A stretch of DNA of 64,000 nucleotides, from assembly GCF_000314795.2 (NCBI RefSeq), contig NZ_KB373316.1:62001-126000 (forward strand), in the 5' to 3' direction. This document shows, one piece after another, positions 50,984 through 59,645 of the stretch. The stretch is from Streptococcus sp. F0442 (GTDB lineage Bacteria > Bacillota > Bacilli > Lactobacillales > Streptococcaceae). A program made the translations under genes and the position numbers. Under the pieces are notes generated by a model. That model saw only the letters and a list, made by a program, of their open reading frames with translations, did no database searches and was not told the origin of the DNA. Every line of letters starts with the position of its first letter. The stretch's first letter is position 1.

Positions 50984-52102
50984 ATGAAAAGAAAACATTG
51001 GATCCAGTTGGGATTAGTGGCTTCAAGTATGGTCTTGTTAACAGGATGTTACCAAAGATACCAGCGCCAGTCCAGTCCTAAAAAAGAGGTTGCAACCAGC
51101 CAGACAGCAGCTAAAAAACAAGCGAAAAAAGCAGACAACAAACAATTATACCAGTCTGTTTTTTCAGACTACCAAAAGATTTTTGCCACTTCAAAGGATT
51201 TGGATGCCATTTCCAAATTGAATGATGCATTAGCCAAAGAAGATCGGATGATCAATAGCTGGGTGATCGAGACTGTCATCAATCAGCCAGCAGCTGTTCG
51301 CTATGCCTTTAAGGACTTAAATAGCGATGGGGTAGATGAGATGATCATCGCCAACCAGCAAACCGATGGGAGCTACTTTGCGATAGGAATCTACTACCTC
51401 AAGGACCAAAAGCCGACCTTGCTTGCAGAAGGTTTCGTCGCTGGACACGGAGGAGCGCGCAATGCGACAACCCTCTATAAGGGAGGAGATGTCCTGGAAG
51501 TCAGCTGGTTGTCGGGAACTGGCCGTGGTGTAGCCGTGCTTTCACGAATAGAAAAGACACCTCAAGCCGCGACAAAAGTCCAGGAAGAAGAAGTTCAGGT
51601 ACCTGGTTCAGATCTGAATGCCCTTTTTGGAAAATCGGATGAGGATAAACTGGACCTCAAGAGTTTTGACTGGCAAACCTTTGAAAGCACACCATCAGGA
51701 GGCGATACCCAAAGCCAGGAGAAAACGCCATGGAATGCTGAAAAATCAGCAAAATTAGCAGAATTTATGAAGACCTGGGGCGAAAAGATGGGGCAACCCA
51801 ACTACCAAAAAGGCATTGCTGGCGGTGATGTAGGACCAGACAACCTCTATACTCTAGGGGACAATAGCAAGATGGATGCTATTTATACAGATACTGGTCA
51901 GGGAAATGCAAAATACCGCATAGTGGAACGCTATAGCAATTGGGACAAGTATCCAGATGTGCATAGTTATTTCTTTGCTATTACAGATACAGGAGAAGGC
52001 ATTGTCTTTCATTCCCCAACGACCAATGGTGGAAAGATGTATCTAAAACCAACGGACAACAAGGAACTTCAAGAAGCATTTACACAGTTGCTTCATCAAT
52101 AA
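50984..52102 (+). CDS. lipoprotein with DUF4767 domain
   Basis: A 372-residue lipoprotein: signal peptide ending LLTGC (Cys22), a Lys/Ser/Gln-rich linker, a middle domain with DLNSDGVDEMIIANQQTDGS that resembles an EF-hand-like/VCBS loop, and a C-terminal DUF4767 domain (WNAEKSAKLAEFMKTWGEKM to the end). Function not known. It stands alone with its own promoter and terminator. Confidence 0.87.
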   Translation: MKRKHWIQLGLVASSMVLLTGCYQRYQRQSSPKKEVATSQTAAKKQAKKADNKQLYQSVFSDYQKIFATSKDLDAISKLNDALAKEDRMINSWVIETVINQPAAVRYAFKDLNSDGVDEMIIANQQTDGSYFAIGIYYLKDQKPTLLAEGFVAGHGGARNATTLYKGGDVLEVSWLSGTGRGVAVLSRIEKTPQAATKVQEEEVQVPGSDLNALFGKSDEDKLDLKSFDWQTFESTPSGGDTQSQEKTPWNAEKSAKLAEFMKTWGEKMGQPNYQKGIAGGDVGPDNLYTLGDNSKMDAIYTDTGQGNAKYRIVERYSNWDKYPDVHSYFFAITDTGEGIVFHSPTTNGGKMYLKPTDNKELQEAFTQLLHQ

Positions 52103-52112
52103 AAAGAAGAAT

Positions 52113-52142
52113 AAACCAGAAAATTGGTATTTTCTGGTTTTA
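52113..52142 (+). terminator. terminator of the DUF4767 gene
   Basis: Perfect 11-bp stem AAACCAGAAAA/TTTTCTGGTTT, six-base loop. Confidence 0.88.
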
Positions 52143-52255
52143 ATTTATTCGTTTTATGCATAAAAAATCAAAATATGCAGTATTGTTTAGGAAAGAAAAT
52201 ATGTTAAAATATAGTGATAAATAAGGTTATAAAAGCACTTGAAAACAGAAAATAT

Positions 52256-52284
52256 TTGACAATAAAAGGGAAATCATTTAAAAT
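52256..52284 (+). promoter_or_regulatory. promoter of a small lipoprotein gene
   Basis: TTGACA (52256-52261) and TAAAAT (52279-52284) with 17-base spacing, 29 bases before the ATG. Confidence 0.8.
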
Positions 52285-52312
52285 ATATTCAAACTTTATT
52301 TATAGGAGAATA

Positions 52313-52879
52313 ATGATGAAAAAACTTCTTACAGCCGGTGTGGCTCTCTTGTCAGTTGCAACATTGGCAGCCTGTTCAGGTAAGACTGCTTCAGAATCAT
52401 CTAACAAAGAAGCAAAGGCTTCTTCTAGCAAAGTAGAAAAATCATCTACTTCAGAAAGCAAGTCAAGCAGTTCAGAAAAAACATCAAAATCGTCAACAAC
52501 TTCGGTTGCTTCCAAAGAAGTCATCTTGTTAACGGATGAAGAAATCGATAATGCCAAAACAATTGGTGACTTTAAAAATCTTTATGGCAAATTAGTAGAT
52601 AACTACAAAAAATATGCACAAGATATCGGTCAACAAATTCCAGAACTACAGAGAGCTACTTATACTCAACAAGTAGAACCAGCTATCAAGGCTATGGACG
52701 ACTCAAAAGTTCAATTCAATAACATGCTGTCAAGTGCAGGTTCAGATGATACGCTTGTTCCTGAGCAAGGGCGTACACCTTTCTTGACACAAATTAGAAC
52801 AGCTCGTGACTCAATGGAAAATATTCTTGAAGGTGTTTACAAATCTATTGAGGAAGCTACCTCTTCATCAGCTGATTAA
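52313..52879 (+). CDS. serine-rich small lipoprotein
   Basis: A 188-residue lipoprotein: signal peptide with lipobox TLAAC (Cys21), a low-complexity linker of Ser/Lys/Glu/Thr through about residue 67, then a helical domain (TDEEIDNAKTIGDFKNLYGK onward) with no recognised motif. The upstream extension to 52214 covers the promoter, so ATG 52313 after TAGGAGAATA is chosen. Function unknown; a repeat element follows as likely terminator. Confidence 0.82.
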   Translation: MMKKLLTAGVALLSVATLAACSGKTASESSNKEAKASSSKVEKSSTSESKSSSSEKTSKSSTTSVASKEVILLTDEEIDNAKTIGDFKNLYGKLVDNYKKYAQDIGQQIPELQRATYTQQVEPAIKAMDDSKVQFNNMLSSAGSDDTLVPEQGRTPFLTQIRTARDSMENILEGVYKSIEEATSSSAD

Positions 52880-52894
52880 TTCATAAATGAAAAT

Positions 52895-53076
52895 GAGAGT
52901 GGGACAGAAATCGGTCATTCGTTAGAATTCGATTTTGTCGTCCCACCTCCGCACAGTTGAGTAGGGCTGTAAAAGCTGATGAAATCAGCGTAGTAGAGCC
53001 CACTCAACCACTGCGTCTTGCTCGACAATCAAAAAACAATTAAGAGGCTAGGACTTTTGTCCTAGCCTGTTTTTTT
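52895..53076 (+). repeat. dispersed structured repeat type 2, copy D
   Basis: Full copy, differing from A by single bases (for example CGATTTTGTC for CGATTTCGTC, and CTAGCCTG at the right hairpin). It fills the gap between the small lipoprotein and the promoter of ABC operon 2. Confidence 0.85.
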
Positions 53077-53081
53077 GGTTT

Positions 53082-53156
53082 CTTACAAAAATGTAAGAAA
53101 TAAAGGGTAAAATGTAAGGTTATGTTATGGTGAAAGCGTTCTTATTTTAGTACAAT
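53082..53156 (+). promoter_or_regulatory. BceR-type operator and promoter of ABC operon 2
   Basis: CTTACA-AAAA-TGTAAG (53082-53097), a conserved 35 bases (AAATAAA-GGTAAAATG-AAGGTTA) and TACAAT (53151-53156), at the same spacing as in the operon at 34851. The two-component system at 33196-34840 is the only candidate regulator in the window. Confidence 0.82.
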
Positions 53157-53206
53157 TGATTTGTAAAAAACAATTGAAGCTTTTTCGAGCTAGAAAGGAA
53201 CGGACC

Positions 53207-53974
53207 ATGACCCTACTAGACGTTCAACATATCAAAAAAATCTACAAAACCCGCTTTCAAGGAACGCAAGTCGAAGCCTTGAAAGATATTCACTTCACTG
53301 TGGAAGAGGGTGAATATGTCGCCATCATGGGGGAATCAGGATCCGGGAAATCGACCCTCCTCAATATCCTGGCCATGCTGGACCAGCCGACGGAAGGACG
53401 GGTCTACCTCAATGGCACCGACACCTCAACCATCAAGAACAAGGATGCCTCCAGTTTCCGTCGGGAAAAATTAGGTTTTGTCTTTCAAGATTTCAACCTT
53501 CTCGATACCTTATCGGTCAAGGACAATATCCTCTTGCCTCTCGTCCTTTCTCGCAGACCAGTCAAGGAAATGATGACTAAGGTGGAGAGCGTGAGTCGGG
53601 AATTGGGTATTCACCAGCTCTTAGAAAAATACCCTTACGAAATCTCTGGTGGGCAAAAGCAAAGGGTAGCCGTAGCACGGGCCATCATCACCTCACCTGA
53701 AATTCTCCTGGCGGATGAGCCAACAGGGGCGCTGGATTCCAAGTCTTCGGCTGCGTTGCTAGATGTCTTTGAAGATATCAATAGCATGGGGCAAACCATC
53801 CTCATGGTGACCCACTCAACCGCAGCGGCAGCTCGGGCCAAGCGCGTGCTCTTTATCAAGGATGGGATTCTCTACAACCAGATCTTTCGAGGGGGAAAGA
53901 CAGAGCGTCAGATGTTCCAAGAAATCTCAGATACTCTGACAGTCATGGCGGGTAAGGAGGATAGCGATGTTTAA
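53207..53974 (+). CDS. BceA-type ABC transporter ATP-binding protein 2
   Basis: A 255-residue ATPase nearly identical to that at 35099, differing mainly at the N-terminus and the last ten residues: Walker A GESGSGKS, signature SGGQKQRVAVARAI, Walker B ILLADEPTGALDS. ATG 53207 follows AAAGGAACGG; the upstream extension is not conserved. It overlaps the permease gene by eight bases. The near identity contrasts with the diverged permeases, pointing to recent duplication or gene conversion. Confidence 0.93.
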   Translation: MTLLDVQHIKKIYKTRFQGTQVEALKDIHFTVEEGEYVAIMGESGSGKSTLLNILAMLDQPTEGRVYLNGTDTSTIKNKDASSFRREKLGFVFQDFNLLDTLSVKDNILLPLVLSRRPVKEMMTKVESVSRELGIHQLLEKYPYEISGGQKQRVAVARAIITSPEILLADEPTGALDSKSSAALLDVFEDINSMGQTILMVTHSTAAAARAKRVLFIKDGILYNQIFRGGKTERQMFQEISDTLTVMAGKEDSDV

Positions 53975-55970
53975 ATTATCGAGTAAATTAGCTCTTTCCA
54001 ACCTCAAACAAAATCGTAAGCTCTATTACCCTTTTGCTATAGCTGTCATATTAACGACCATGATCCTCTATAGCTTTATCGCTTTGGCATCAACCCCTCA
54101 TTTAGAGGATTCTTACGGAGGGGGGGCGGCGAGAACTGTACTTGGTTTTGGTAGTTTCGTCGTCCAGCTGGTCGTCATCATTTTGGTGGCTTATGCCAAT
54201 GGCTTTGTCATGAAAAATCGTTCCAAAGAACTGGGCTTGTACAGTGTTCTGGGAATGGAGAAGAAGCATCTCCTCATCATGACCTTATGGGAATTGCTCT
54301 TCTTCTATGTTCTCACAGTTGGAGTAGGACTGGGTTTGGGGCTCTTATTTGATCGCCTGATTTTTGCCTTGCTCCTAAAATGTATGGGGCTACCAGTCGT
54401 CATTCAATCGACCTTCCAGCTAGGGGCTGTTCTAGACACTTTACTTGGGTTAGCCTTAGCTTTTGGCCTCATTCTCTTGTTGAATTCTTTCCGCCTCTTG
54501 CGCTACAGTTCCCTCCACCTCATGCAACAGAAAAAAGCAGGAGAGAAGAAGGGATGCTTCTTGCTGGTCCAAACTTTTTTAGGACTTGGGCTCTTAGGAA
54601 TTGCATTTTATATAGCGCTAACCGTTGAGCGTCCGGTTGCGGCGGTTCAAGGATTCTTTATTGCTGTCATTTTGGTCATTCTAGCGACTTATCTCTTATT
54701 CAACGCAGGATCTATTACCTTCTTAAGATTTCTCAAAGGTAGGAAATCCTACTATTACAAGCCAGAGAATTTTATATCCGTCTCTAACTTAATAGCTCGG
54801 ATGCGAAAAAATGCAGCGGGCCTTGCGACCATTAGTATTCTTTCCACCATGGTTTTGGTAACCTTAACCGGGTCACTCAATATCTTTATTGGAGGGCAGA
54901 ACTACCTAGATACTGTTTACCCTTCTGATTACATGATTAGTGTGGGGCATATGCCTTCAGATGCTGAGACAGAACCGGTTATCAAGGATGTTCAAGCTCA
55001 AATTAAGAAAACAGCCGATTCGACAAATCTATCAGATTATCAGGTGGCACAGACAACATACTGGTCGGCTGAAATTCGAAAGATTGATGGAAGGAGCTTA
55101 GAGGTGTATGAGCAGTCCTATCAAGAAGCTGGTCAGGAGATGAAGACAGAAGGAGTGGTCAACTTTTTTGATCAGGCGACTTATGAGCAACTGACGGGTA
55201 AAAAAGTTGAGCTTGGGGAAAATGAGATCCTAGCCTATGGTTATCACTATCCTGGAAGATTAGACGCGCAGTTAAAAATCAATGGGAAGACCTTCACGAT
55301 TAAAGAAAAACTAAACTCCAATTTTATCCAAGGAGAACTTTCTCAAGGCAGCTTGTTTCAACATCAAATGGGCTTGTACCTTGTTCTTCCTGACTTGAAC
55401 CAACTGGGACTAAAAGTTGATAAAAATTTGGAATTCTCTATTACTGCAAAAGATAAAGAGAACCAAGATTTCATCGGTAGCGTGACCAAAGAGCTGTATT
55501 CGACAGACAAAATGAGTCAATATGGTGCGACTTATTTTGGTGGATATGAACGATACAGTATAGAGAAGGAGTGGCGTGAAACAGCAGGGACTCTCCTCTT
55601 TATTGGAGTTTTCCTATCTGTGATCTTTCTATTGGCTACGGTTCTCGTCATTTACTACAAACAGATTTCAGAAGGCTATGAGGACCGGGAAAATTTTGTG
55701 ATTTTGCAACAAGTAGGATTGGACCAAAAGCAAACCGGCACCACCATTCGCAAACAGATTCTCACCGTCTTTTTCCTTCCTCTATTCTTCTCCTTCCTTT
55801 ACCTAGGAGTAGCCTACAAGATGATTGCAAAAATCGTTGCCATCTTAGGAGCGACCAATGCAGGCTTGGTCCTTCAAACAACCTTAGCAATCTGTGCTGT
55901 CTTTTTTATCTCCTATGTTCTCGTCTTTCTTCTGACTTCTAGAAGTTATCGGAAGATTGTCGTGAGGTAG
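53967..55970 (+). CDS. BceB-type FtsX-like permease 2
   Basis: A 667-residue paralogue of the permease at 35858 with the same ten-helix layout. Cytoplasmic-side motifs are shared (NRKLYYPFAIA, FVMKNRSKELG, VIYYKQISEGYEDRENFVIL), while the extracellular domain (about residues 310-530) has little resemblance, suggesting a different peptide ligand. Coupled to its ATPase by an 8-base overlap. No kinase pair accompanies it. Confidence 0.92.
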   Translation: MFKLSSKLALSNLKQNRKLYYPFAIAVILTTMILYSFIALASTPHLEDSYGGGAARTVLGFGSFVVQLVVIILVAYANGFVMKNRSKELGLYSVLGMEKKHLLIMTLWELLFFYVLTVGVGLGLGLLFDRLIFALLLKCMGLPVVIQSTFQLGAVLDTLLGLALAFGLILLLNSFRLLRYSSLHLMQQKKAGEKKGCFLLVQTFLGLGLLGIAFYIALTVERPVAAVQGFFIAVILVILATYLLFNAGSITFLRFLKGRKSYYYKPENFISVSNLIARMRKNAAGLATISILSTMVLVTLTGSLNIFIGGQNYLDTVYPSDYMISVGHMPSDAETEPVIKDVQAQIKKTADSTNLSDYQVAQTTYWSAEIRKIDGRSLEVYEQSYQEAGQEMKTEGVVNFFDQATYEQLTGKKVELGENEILAYGYHYPGRLDAQLKINGKTFTIKEKLNSNFIQGELSQGSLFQHQMGLYLVLPDLNQLGLKVDKNLEFSITAKDKENQDFIGSVTKELYSTDKMSQYGATYFGGYERYSIEKEWRETAGTLLFIGVFLSVIFLLATVLVIYYKQISEGYEDRENFVILQQVGLDQKQTGTTIRKQILTVFFLPLFFSFLYLGVAYKMIAKIVAILGATNAGLVLQTTLAICAVFFISYVLVFLLTSRSYRKIVVR

Positions 55971-56101
55971 CGCTGAGTCTATAAAAGATTGAGAAATGAA
56001 AAATCCAATAAATAGACAAACTGTTTTTTACATAGGACAAGCCAAGTGTTGCGGAAAGAATTATAATAATCTAAATTATTAAGCTTATTTAAACAAATAC
56101 C

Positions 56102-56239
56102 GAAACTTTCCGCCGTGAGAAAAGTGATAGAAATACTAGTATTTCTATCACTCGGGAGTTTTGGAACCTTAGGTCCAAAACTAAGTTATGGAACTTCGAA
56201 GAAGTTCGCTAACGTCCGTACTCACCTAAGGAAAGTTTC
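56102..56239 (-). repeat. structured repeat type 1, copy 3
   Basis: 138 bp on the minus strand with the same ends. Relative to copy 1, the H1 base pairs GTCA/TGAC become GTTA/TAAC and its GAA loop becomes TTC; H3 is a 14-bp stem AGTGATAGAAATAC/GTATTTCTATCACT. CCTTAGG and the CCTAAGG loop are kept. The 331-base gap (55971-56301) otherwise holds AT-rich DNA and the terminator of the peptide-binding gene. Confidence 0.9.
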
Positions 56240-56261
56240 AAGGATAGGTTTTTCCTTAATC

Positions 56262-56294
56262 AAAAACACCGAGGATTTGATCCTCGGTGTTTTT
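56262..56294 (-). terminator. terminator of the peptide-binding lipoprotein gene
   Basis: Perfect stem of 15 bp (AAAACACCGAGGAT/ATCCTCGGTGTTTT) with a 3-base loop; works on the minus strand. Confidence 0.9.
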
Positions 56295-56301
56295 ATCGTG
56301 A

Positions 56302-58266
56302 TTATTTCACGTGTTTTGCAAGTTCTTCTTGTGCTTTTTTGTTTGATTCTTCTTTTTCCTTCAACCAATTCTTATAAGCTTTTTCGTAGTCAGCAGTTGT
56401 GACTGTCTTGTCTTGAACCTTTTGGTATTTGAAGAAGGTTGTTTCACCTTTAATACCAATTGCAGAATTTGCTCTTGAGAATGGTGTTACCTTAGTGATA
56501 GATGGAACTCCACCCTTAGAGTAGATTGGAAGAACCATGGCATTTTCTGTCAACCAAGCTTGGGCAGCAGCGTATTTTTCATAACGTGCATTGGTATCCA
56601 ATTTTTCAGCATTGGCAGCATCTAGCAATGCTTGGTATTCGTTCAAACCAATTTTCTCGATGAGTGCTTGGTCTTTCTTAGGATCAAGTCCCATACCAGT
56701 CAAGGTTGAACCATCTGTTGAGTTTAAGATATCCAAGTAAGTAGATGGGTCTTGGAAGTCAGGTCCCCAACCAGTGATATCCATATCAAAGTCTTTTTGC
56801 TCTGGTGATTGGGCAAAATAAGTAGCGTTATCTGCATCGTCTGTAGACAATTTTTGTACATCGATCACGACATTGTCTGTACCAAGGGCTGCTTCGATTG
56901 AGCTCTTCAAAGAGTCTGCTTGTTGGACAAGAGCATTAGAAGATTGGTCCACAACATAGTCGATATGGATTGGGAATTGAACACCTTGTGATTGCAATTC
57001 AGCCTTCGCTTTTTCAAGTTCCGCTTTGGCTTTATCCGCATTATGCAAGCTATCTTGAGCATCTGCGAAGCTAACACCTTTCCACTCATCTCCTGTTGCG
57101 GCAAGTTTTTCTTCAACGAGAGTACCGAAGTCTTTCCCATCTGCTTGCACAAATGTCGGTGGAACTAGAAGGGTACGAAGAGTTTTTGATGCTCCGTCTT
57201 TCCCATTCACTTGAGCACTGTAGGAAGTTCTGTCTAAAGCAAAGTTCAAAGCTTGACGGAAGTTTTTGTTTTGAAGAGCTGTTTTGGTGTTATTCTTTTG
57301 CTCATCAGATGTCTTCTTCGTATGGCCGTAATTTTGACGGTTGACGTTGAAGTAAGCGTAGTAAACAGTAGAATCTTGTGGGGAATAAACGATGTTATCC
57401 TTGAATTTCTTCTCAATCGTACTGTAGGTTGAGCTTGTTGGGAAGAGACGAGCAGTAGATAGGTTACCATCTGAGAAGTTACGAGCAAGGTAGTCTTGGT
57501 CGGATCCATCGAAGTAAGTTAATTTAACCGTATCGATGTGAACATTTTTCTTATCGTAGTAATCAGGGTTCTTTTCCAACTCGATTTGTGATTTTGAAGT
57601 GAAGGATTTCAAAATGTATGGACCATTGTAGAGGATCCCATTTGGTTTCACGCTACCGAAGTCTTTCCCAGCTGATTCTAAGAATTTGTCATTGACCGGC
57701 ATCATAGTAGAAGTAGTCAATTTAGAATTCCAGAAAGATTCAGGTTGGTTCAAAGTATATTGAAGAGTATGATCATCAACAGCTTTGACCCCAACAGTTG
57801 AGAAGTCTTTAGTTTTTCCGTTCACATAATCATCCAAGCCTTTGACTGAGTTTTGAACCAAGTAAAGAGCATCGGACTTTTTATCGGCTACATATTTCAG
57901 AGATGTCACGAAATCATTTGCAGTGACGTCAGCGTATTCATTTCCTTCTGAATCATACCACTTCGCGTCTTTTCGAAGCTTGTAGGTATAAGTGAGCCCG
58001 TCTTTTGAAACAGACCAGTCTTCTGCAAGAGCAGGCACTAAGTTACCGTATTGATCGTTTTCAAACAAACCATCGACCAAGTTACTTGTAATGTCGCTTG
58101 TAGTTGAACGATTTGAAGTCAAATAGTTCAAGGAATCAGGGTCTGTACCATACACGTAGTTGTAGGTTGTTCCCTTTGATGAATTAGAAGATGAACCACA
58201 TGCAGCAAGGAAAAGCGTTGAAGCAGCGGCTACACCTGCTAAAAGAGCAAGCTTCGATTTTTTCAT
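56302..58266 (-). CDS. oligopeptide ABC transporter substrate-binding lipoprotein (AliA/AliB/OppA-like)
   Basis: A 654-residue lipoprotein (lipobox LFLAAC, Cys23) of the family-5 solute-binding class that captures peptides for the Opp importer. It begins TYNYVYGTDPDSLNYLTSNR, typical of streptococcal Ali proteins, with FNVNRQNYGHTKK and TGWGPDFQDPSTYLDILN later. No permease or ATPase is adjacent, so it is an orphan receptor that uses Opp encoded elsewhere. Such receptors affect nutrition, competence and quorum peptides. Promoter lies in 58267-58430, shared back to back with the PadR operon. Confidence 0.94.
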   Translation of the reverse strand: MKKSKLALLAGVAAASTLFLAACGSSSNSSKGTTYNYVYGTDPDSLNYLTSNRSTTSDITSNLVDGLFENDQYGNLVPALAEDWSVSKDGLTYTYKLRKDAKWYDSEGNEYADVTANDFVTSLKYVADKKSDALYLVQNSVKGLDDYVNGKTKDFSTVGVKAVDDHTLQYTLNQPESFWNSKLTTSTMMPVNDKFLESAGKDFGSVKPNGILYNGPYILKSFTSKSQIELEKNPDYYDKKNVHIDTVKLTYFDGSDQDYLARNFSDGNLSTARLFPTSSTYSTIEKKFKDNIVYSPQDSTVYYAYFNVNRQNYGHTKKTSDEQKNNTKTALQNKNFRQALNFALDRTSYSAQVNGKDGASKTLRTLLVPPTFVQADGKDFGTLVEEKLAATGDEWKGVSFADAQDSLHNADKAKAELEKAKAELQSQGVQFPIHIDYVVDQSSNALVQQADSLKSSIEAALGTDNVVIDVQKLSTDDADNATYFAQSPEQKDFDMDITGWGPDFQDPSTYLDILNSTDGSTLTGMGLDPKKDQALIEKIGLNEYQALLDAANAEKLDTNARYEKYAAAQAWLTENAMVLPIYSKGGVPSITKVTPFSRANSAIGIKGETTFFKYQKVQDKTVTTADYEKAYKNWLKEKEESNKKAQEELAKHVK

Positions 58267-58434
58267 ATTCGTGTCTCCTTTTGTATAATTTTAATTATTA
58301 TACTCCATTCAATCCATAAAATAAAGTGTTTTTTGAACTTTTTTTGCATATTTACACACCAGTATACAGTGAAAGCCTTGATTTTAAGGGGTTTTTAAGG
58401 AATAAAAATTTTTTTAAAAAGATTACTATTATGC

Positions 58435-58488
58435 TTTACATACTAGTTGAGAAAGAGTATACTGATAGTGAAGAAACTAGTATGTAAA
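58435..58488 (+). promoter_or_regulatory. PadR autoregulatory promoter
   Basis: TTTACA (58435-58440) and TATACT (58458-58463), 17 bases apart, are flanked by a perfect 14-base inverted repeat: TTTACATACTAGTT (58435-58448) and AACTAGTATGTAAA (58475-58488). The left half contains the -35 box, so the bound PadR protein would exclude polymerase. A third ACTAGT is at 58493. Confidence 0.85.
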
Positions 58489-58521
58489 ACAAACTAGTGG
58501 ATAAAGAGAGAGGTGAGAAGG

Positions 58522-58851
58522 ATGAAAGAGTCCCAATTACTAAAGGGAGTCTTGGAGGGCTGTGTGCTGGAGATTATTTCCAAAAAGGCTATCTATGGCT
58601 ATGAATTGATCCAAAGTCTCAAAGAGATGGGATTTGATAAGATTGTCGCCGGGACCATTTATCCCCTGCTTCAAAAATTAGAAAAACAAGGAATTATTTA
58701 TGGGGAAATGAGGCCGTCTCCAGATGGTCCTGATCGTAAGTATTTTTCACTCAGTGATGCTGGAAAAGAGCGTTTAGGGGAATTTTGGGACCAGTGGCAG
58801 GAGCTAGTCACAAAAGTAGAACGTATCAAGAAGGAGGGGAAAGAATGGTAG
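58522..58851 (+). CDS. PadR-family transcriptional regulator
   Basis: A 109-residue winged-helix regulator: LLKGVLEGCVLEIISKKAIYGYEL, then GTIYPLLQKLEKQGII and GPDRKYFSLSDAGKERL, with a C-terminal dimer helix. The frame opens at GTG 58513, but ATG 58522 after GAGAGGTGAGAAGG gives the standard MKESQLLKG start. It overlaps the DUF1129 gene by seven bases and has its own operator, so it most likely represses this three-gene operon. Confidence 0.93.
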   Translation: MKESQLLKGVLEGCVLEIISKKAIYGYELIQSLKEMGFDKIVAGTIYPLLQKLEKQGIIYGEMRPSPDGPDRKYFSLSDAGKERLGEFWDQWQELVTKVERIKKEGKEW

Positions 58852-59645
58852 AAAGTTATACAGAAAAAATGTCAGATGAATTGATTCATTTAAATAAAGA
58901 GGATCAAGCCTATGTGAAAAAAATGGTGGCCTATATTGGGGCTAAGTCCTATTTTTATGATGATGAAGCACTCGGTGAACAACTCTACAATATGGTTTGC
59001 GACCTAAAAGTTGCTGAAAAAGAAGACATTCGGGCAGTGGATTATTTTGGAAAGGATCCACGGGCTATGGTGGACCAAGTTCTTTCAGATTTGCCTAAAC
59101 GCTCTTTAGGATCTTATGTGGGACTCGTCTTCCTACTTGGAGTGATCTTAGTTGGCATGCGTTATTTAATGGATTTTACCTGGATGACGCCATTGAAAAT
59201 TGAACCCCTGACCTATGTTGTTATTTTATTCAATTTCTTGGTGTTTAGCCAGTTCATCACGTGGCTTTGGTCCAAACAGAGCTATGGTGAAATGAAGAGG
59301 TCTTGGGCTATTTTTATCAGTGTGATCTGCCTGATGGTATTTCTGAACATCATACGACTATTTTCGATTTATTTTGGCCACATTGGGAGTCTCTTCTTAT
59401 CAGATGGTTGGGCGGTTGTTCTTGCTATCCTAGTCCTACTTGGGTTTGCGGTTATGGCTTATAGAAGCAGGGAGCGTTTAATGACGAGTCTACTAGTTAT
59501 GGGCCTGACTTTCCTAGTTACTGGATGCTGGATTCGTCTTGTGAATCAGGAAACTGCTCACTTATTAGGCTGGCTACTTCCTCTCATAGGACTAGTCCTG
59601 ACCTTCGTTGTATTTCGTCTCCAAAGAAAGGGGGAAGAAAGATGA
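58845..59645 (+). CDS. DUF1129-type membrane protein 1
   Basis: A 266-residue protein with an N-terminal cytoplasmic helical domain (residues 1-85, with LNKEDQAYVKKMVAYIGAKS and DYFGKDPRAMVDQVLSDLP) and about five to six membrane helices. The same N-terminal pattern occurs in the next gene. DUF1129 proteins often accompany PadR regulators and function is unknown. ATG 58845 lies within the padR end; AAGGAGGGGAAAGA is its ribosome site. Confidence 0.85.
   Translation: MVESYTEKMSDELIHLNKEDQAYVKKMVAYIGAKSYFYDDEALGEQLYNMVCDLKVAEKEDIRAVDYFGKDPRAMVDQVLSDLPKRSLGSYVGLVFLLGVILVGMRYLMDFTWMTPLKIEPLTYVVILFNFLVFSQFITWLWSKQSYGEMKRSWAIFISVICLMVFLNIIRLFSIYFGHIGSLFLSDGWAVVLAILVLLGFAVMAYRSRERLMTSLLVMGLTFLVTGCWIRLVNQETAHLLGWLLPLIGLVLTFVVFRLQRKGEER

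Noticed and set aside
56115-56402. 95-codon frame starting inside structured repeat copy 3
   Set aside because: It reads through a repeat and a terminator into the antisense of the peptide-binding gene, so it is not a gene.
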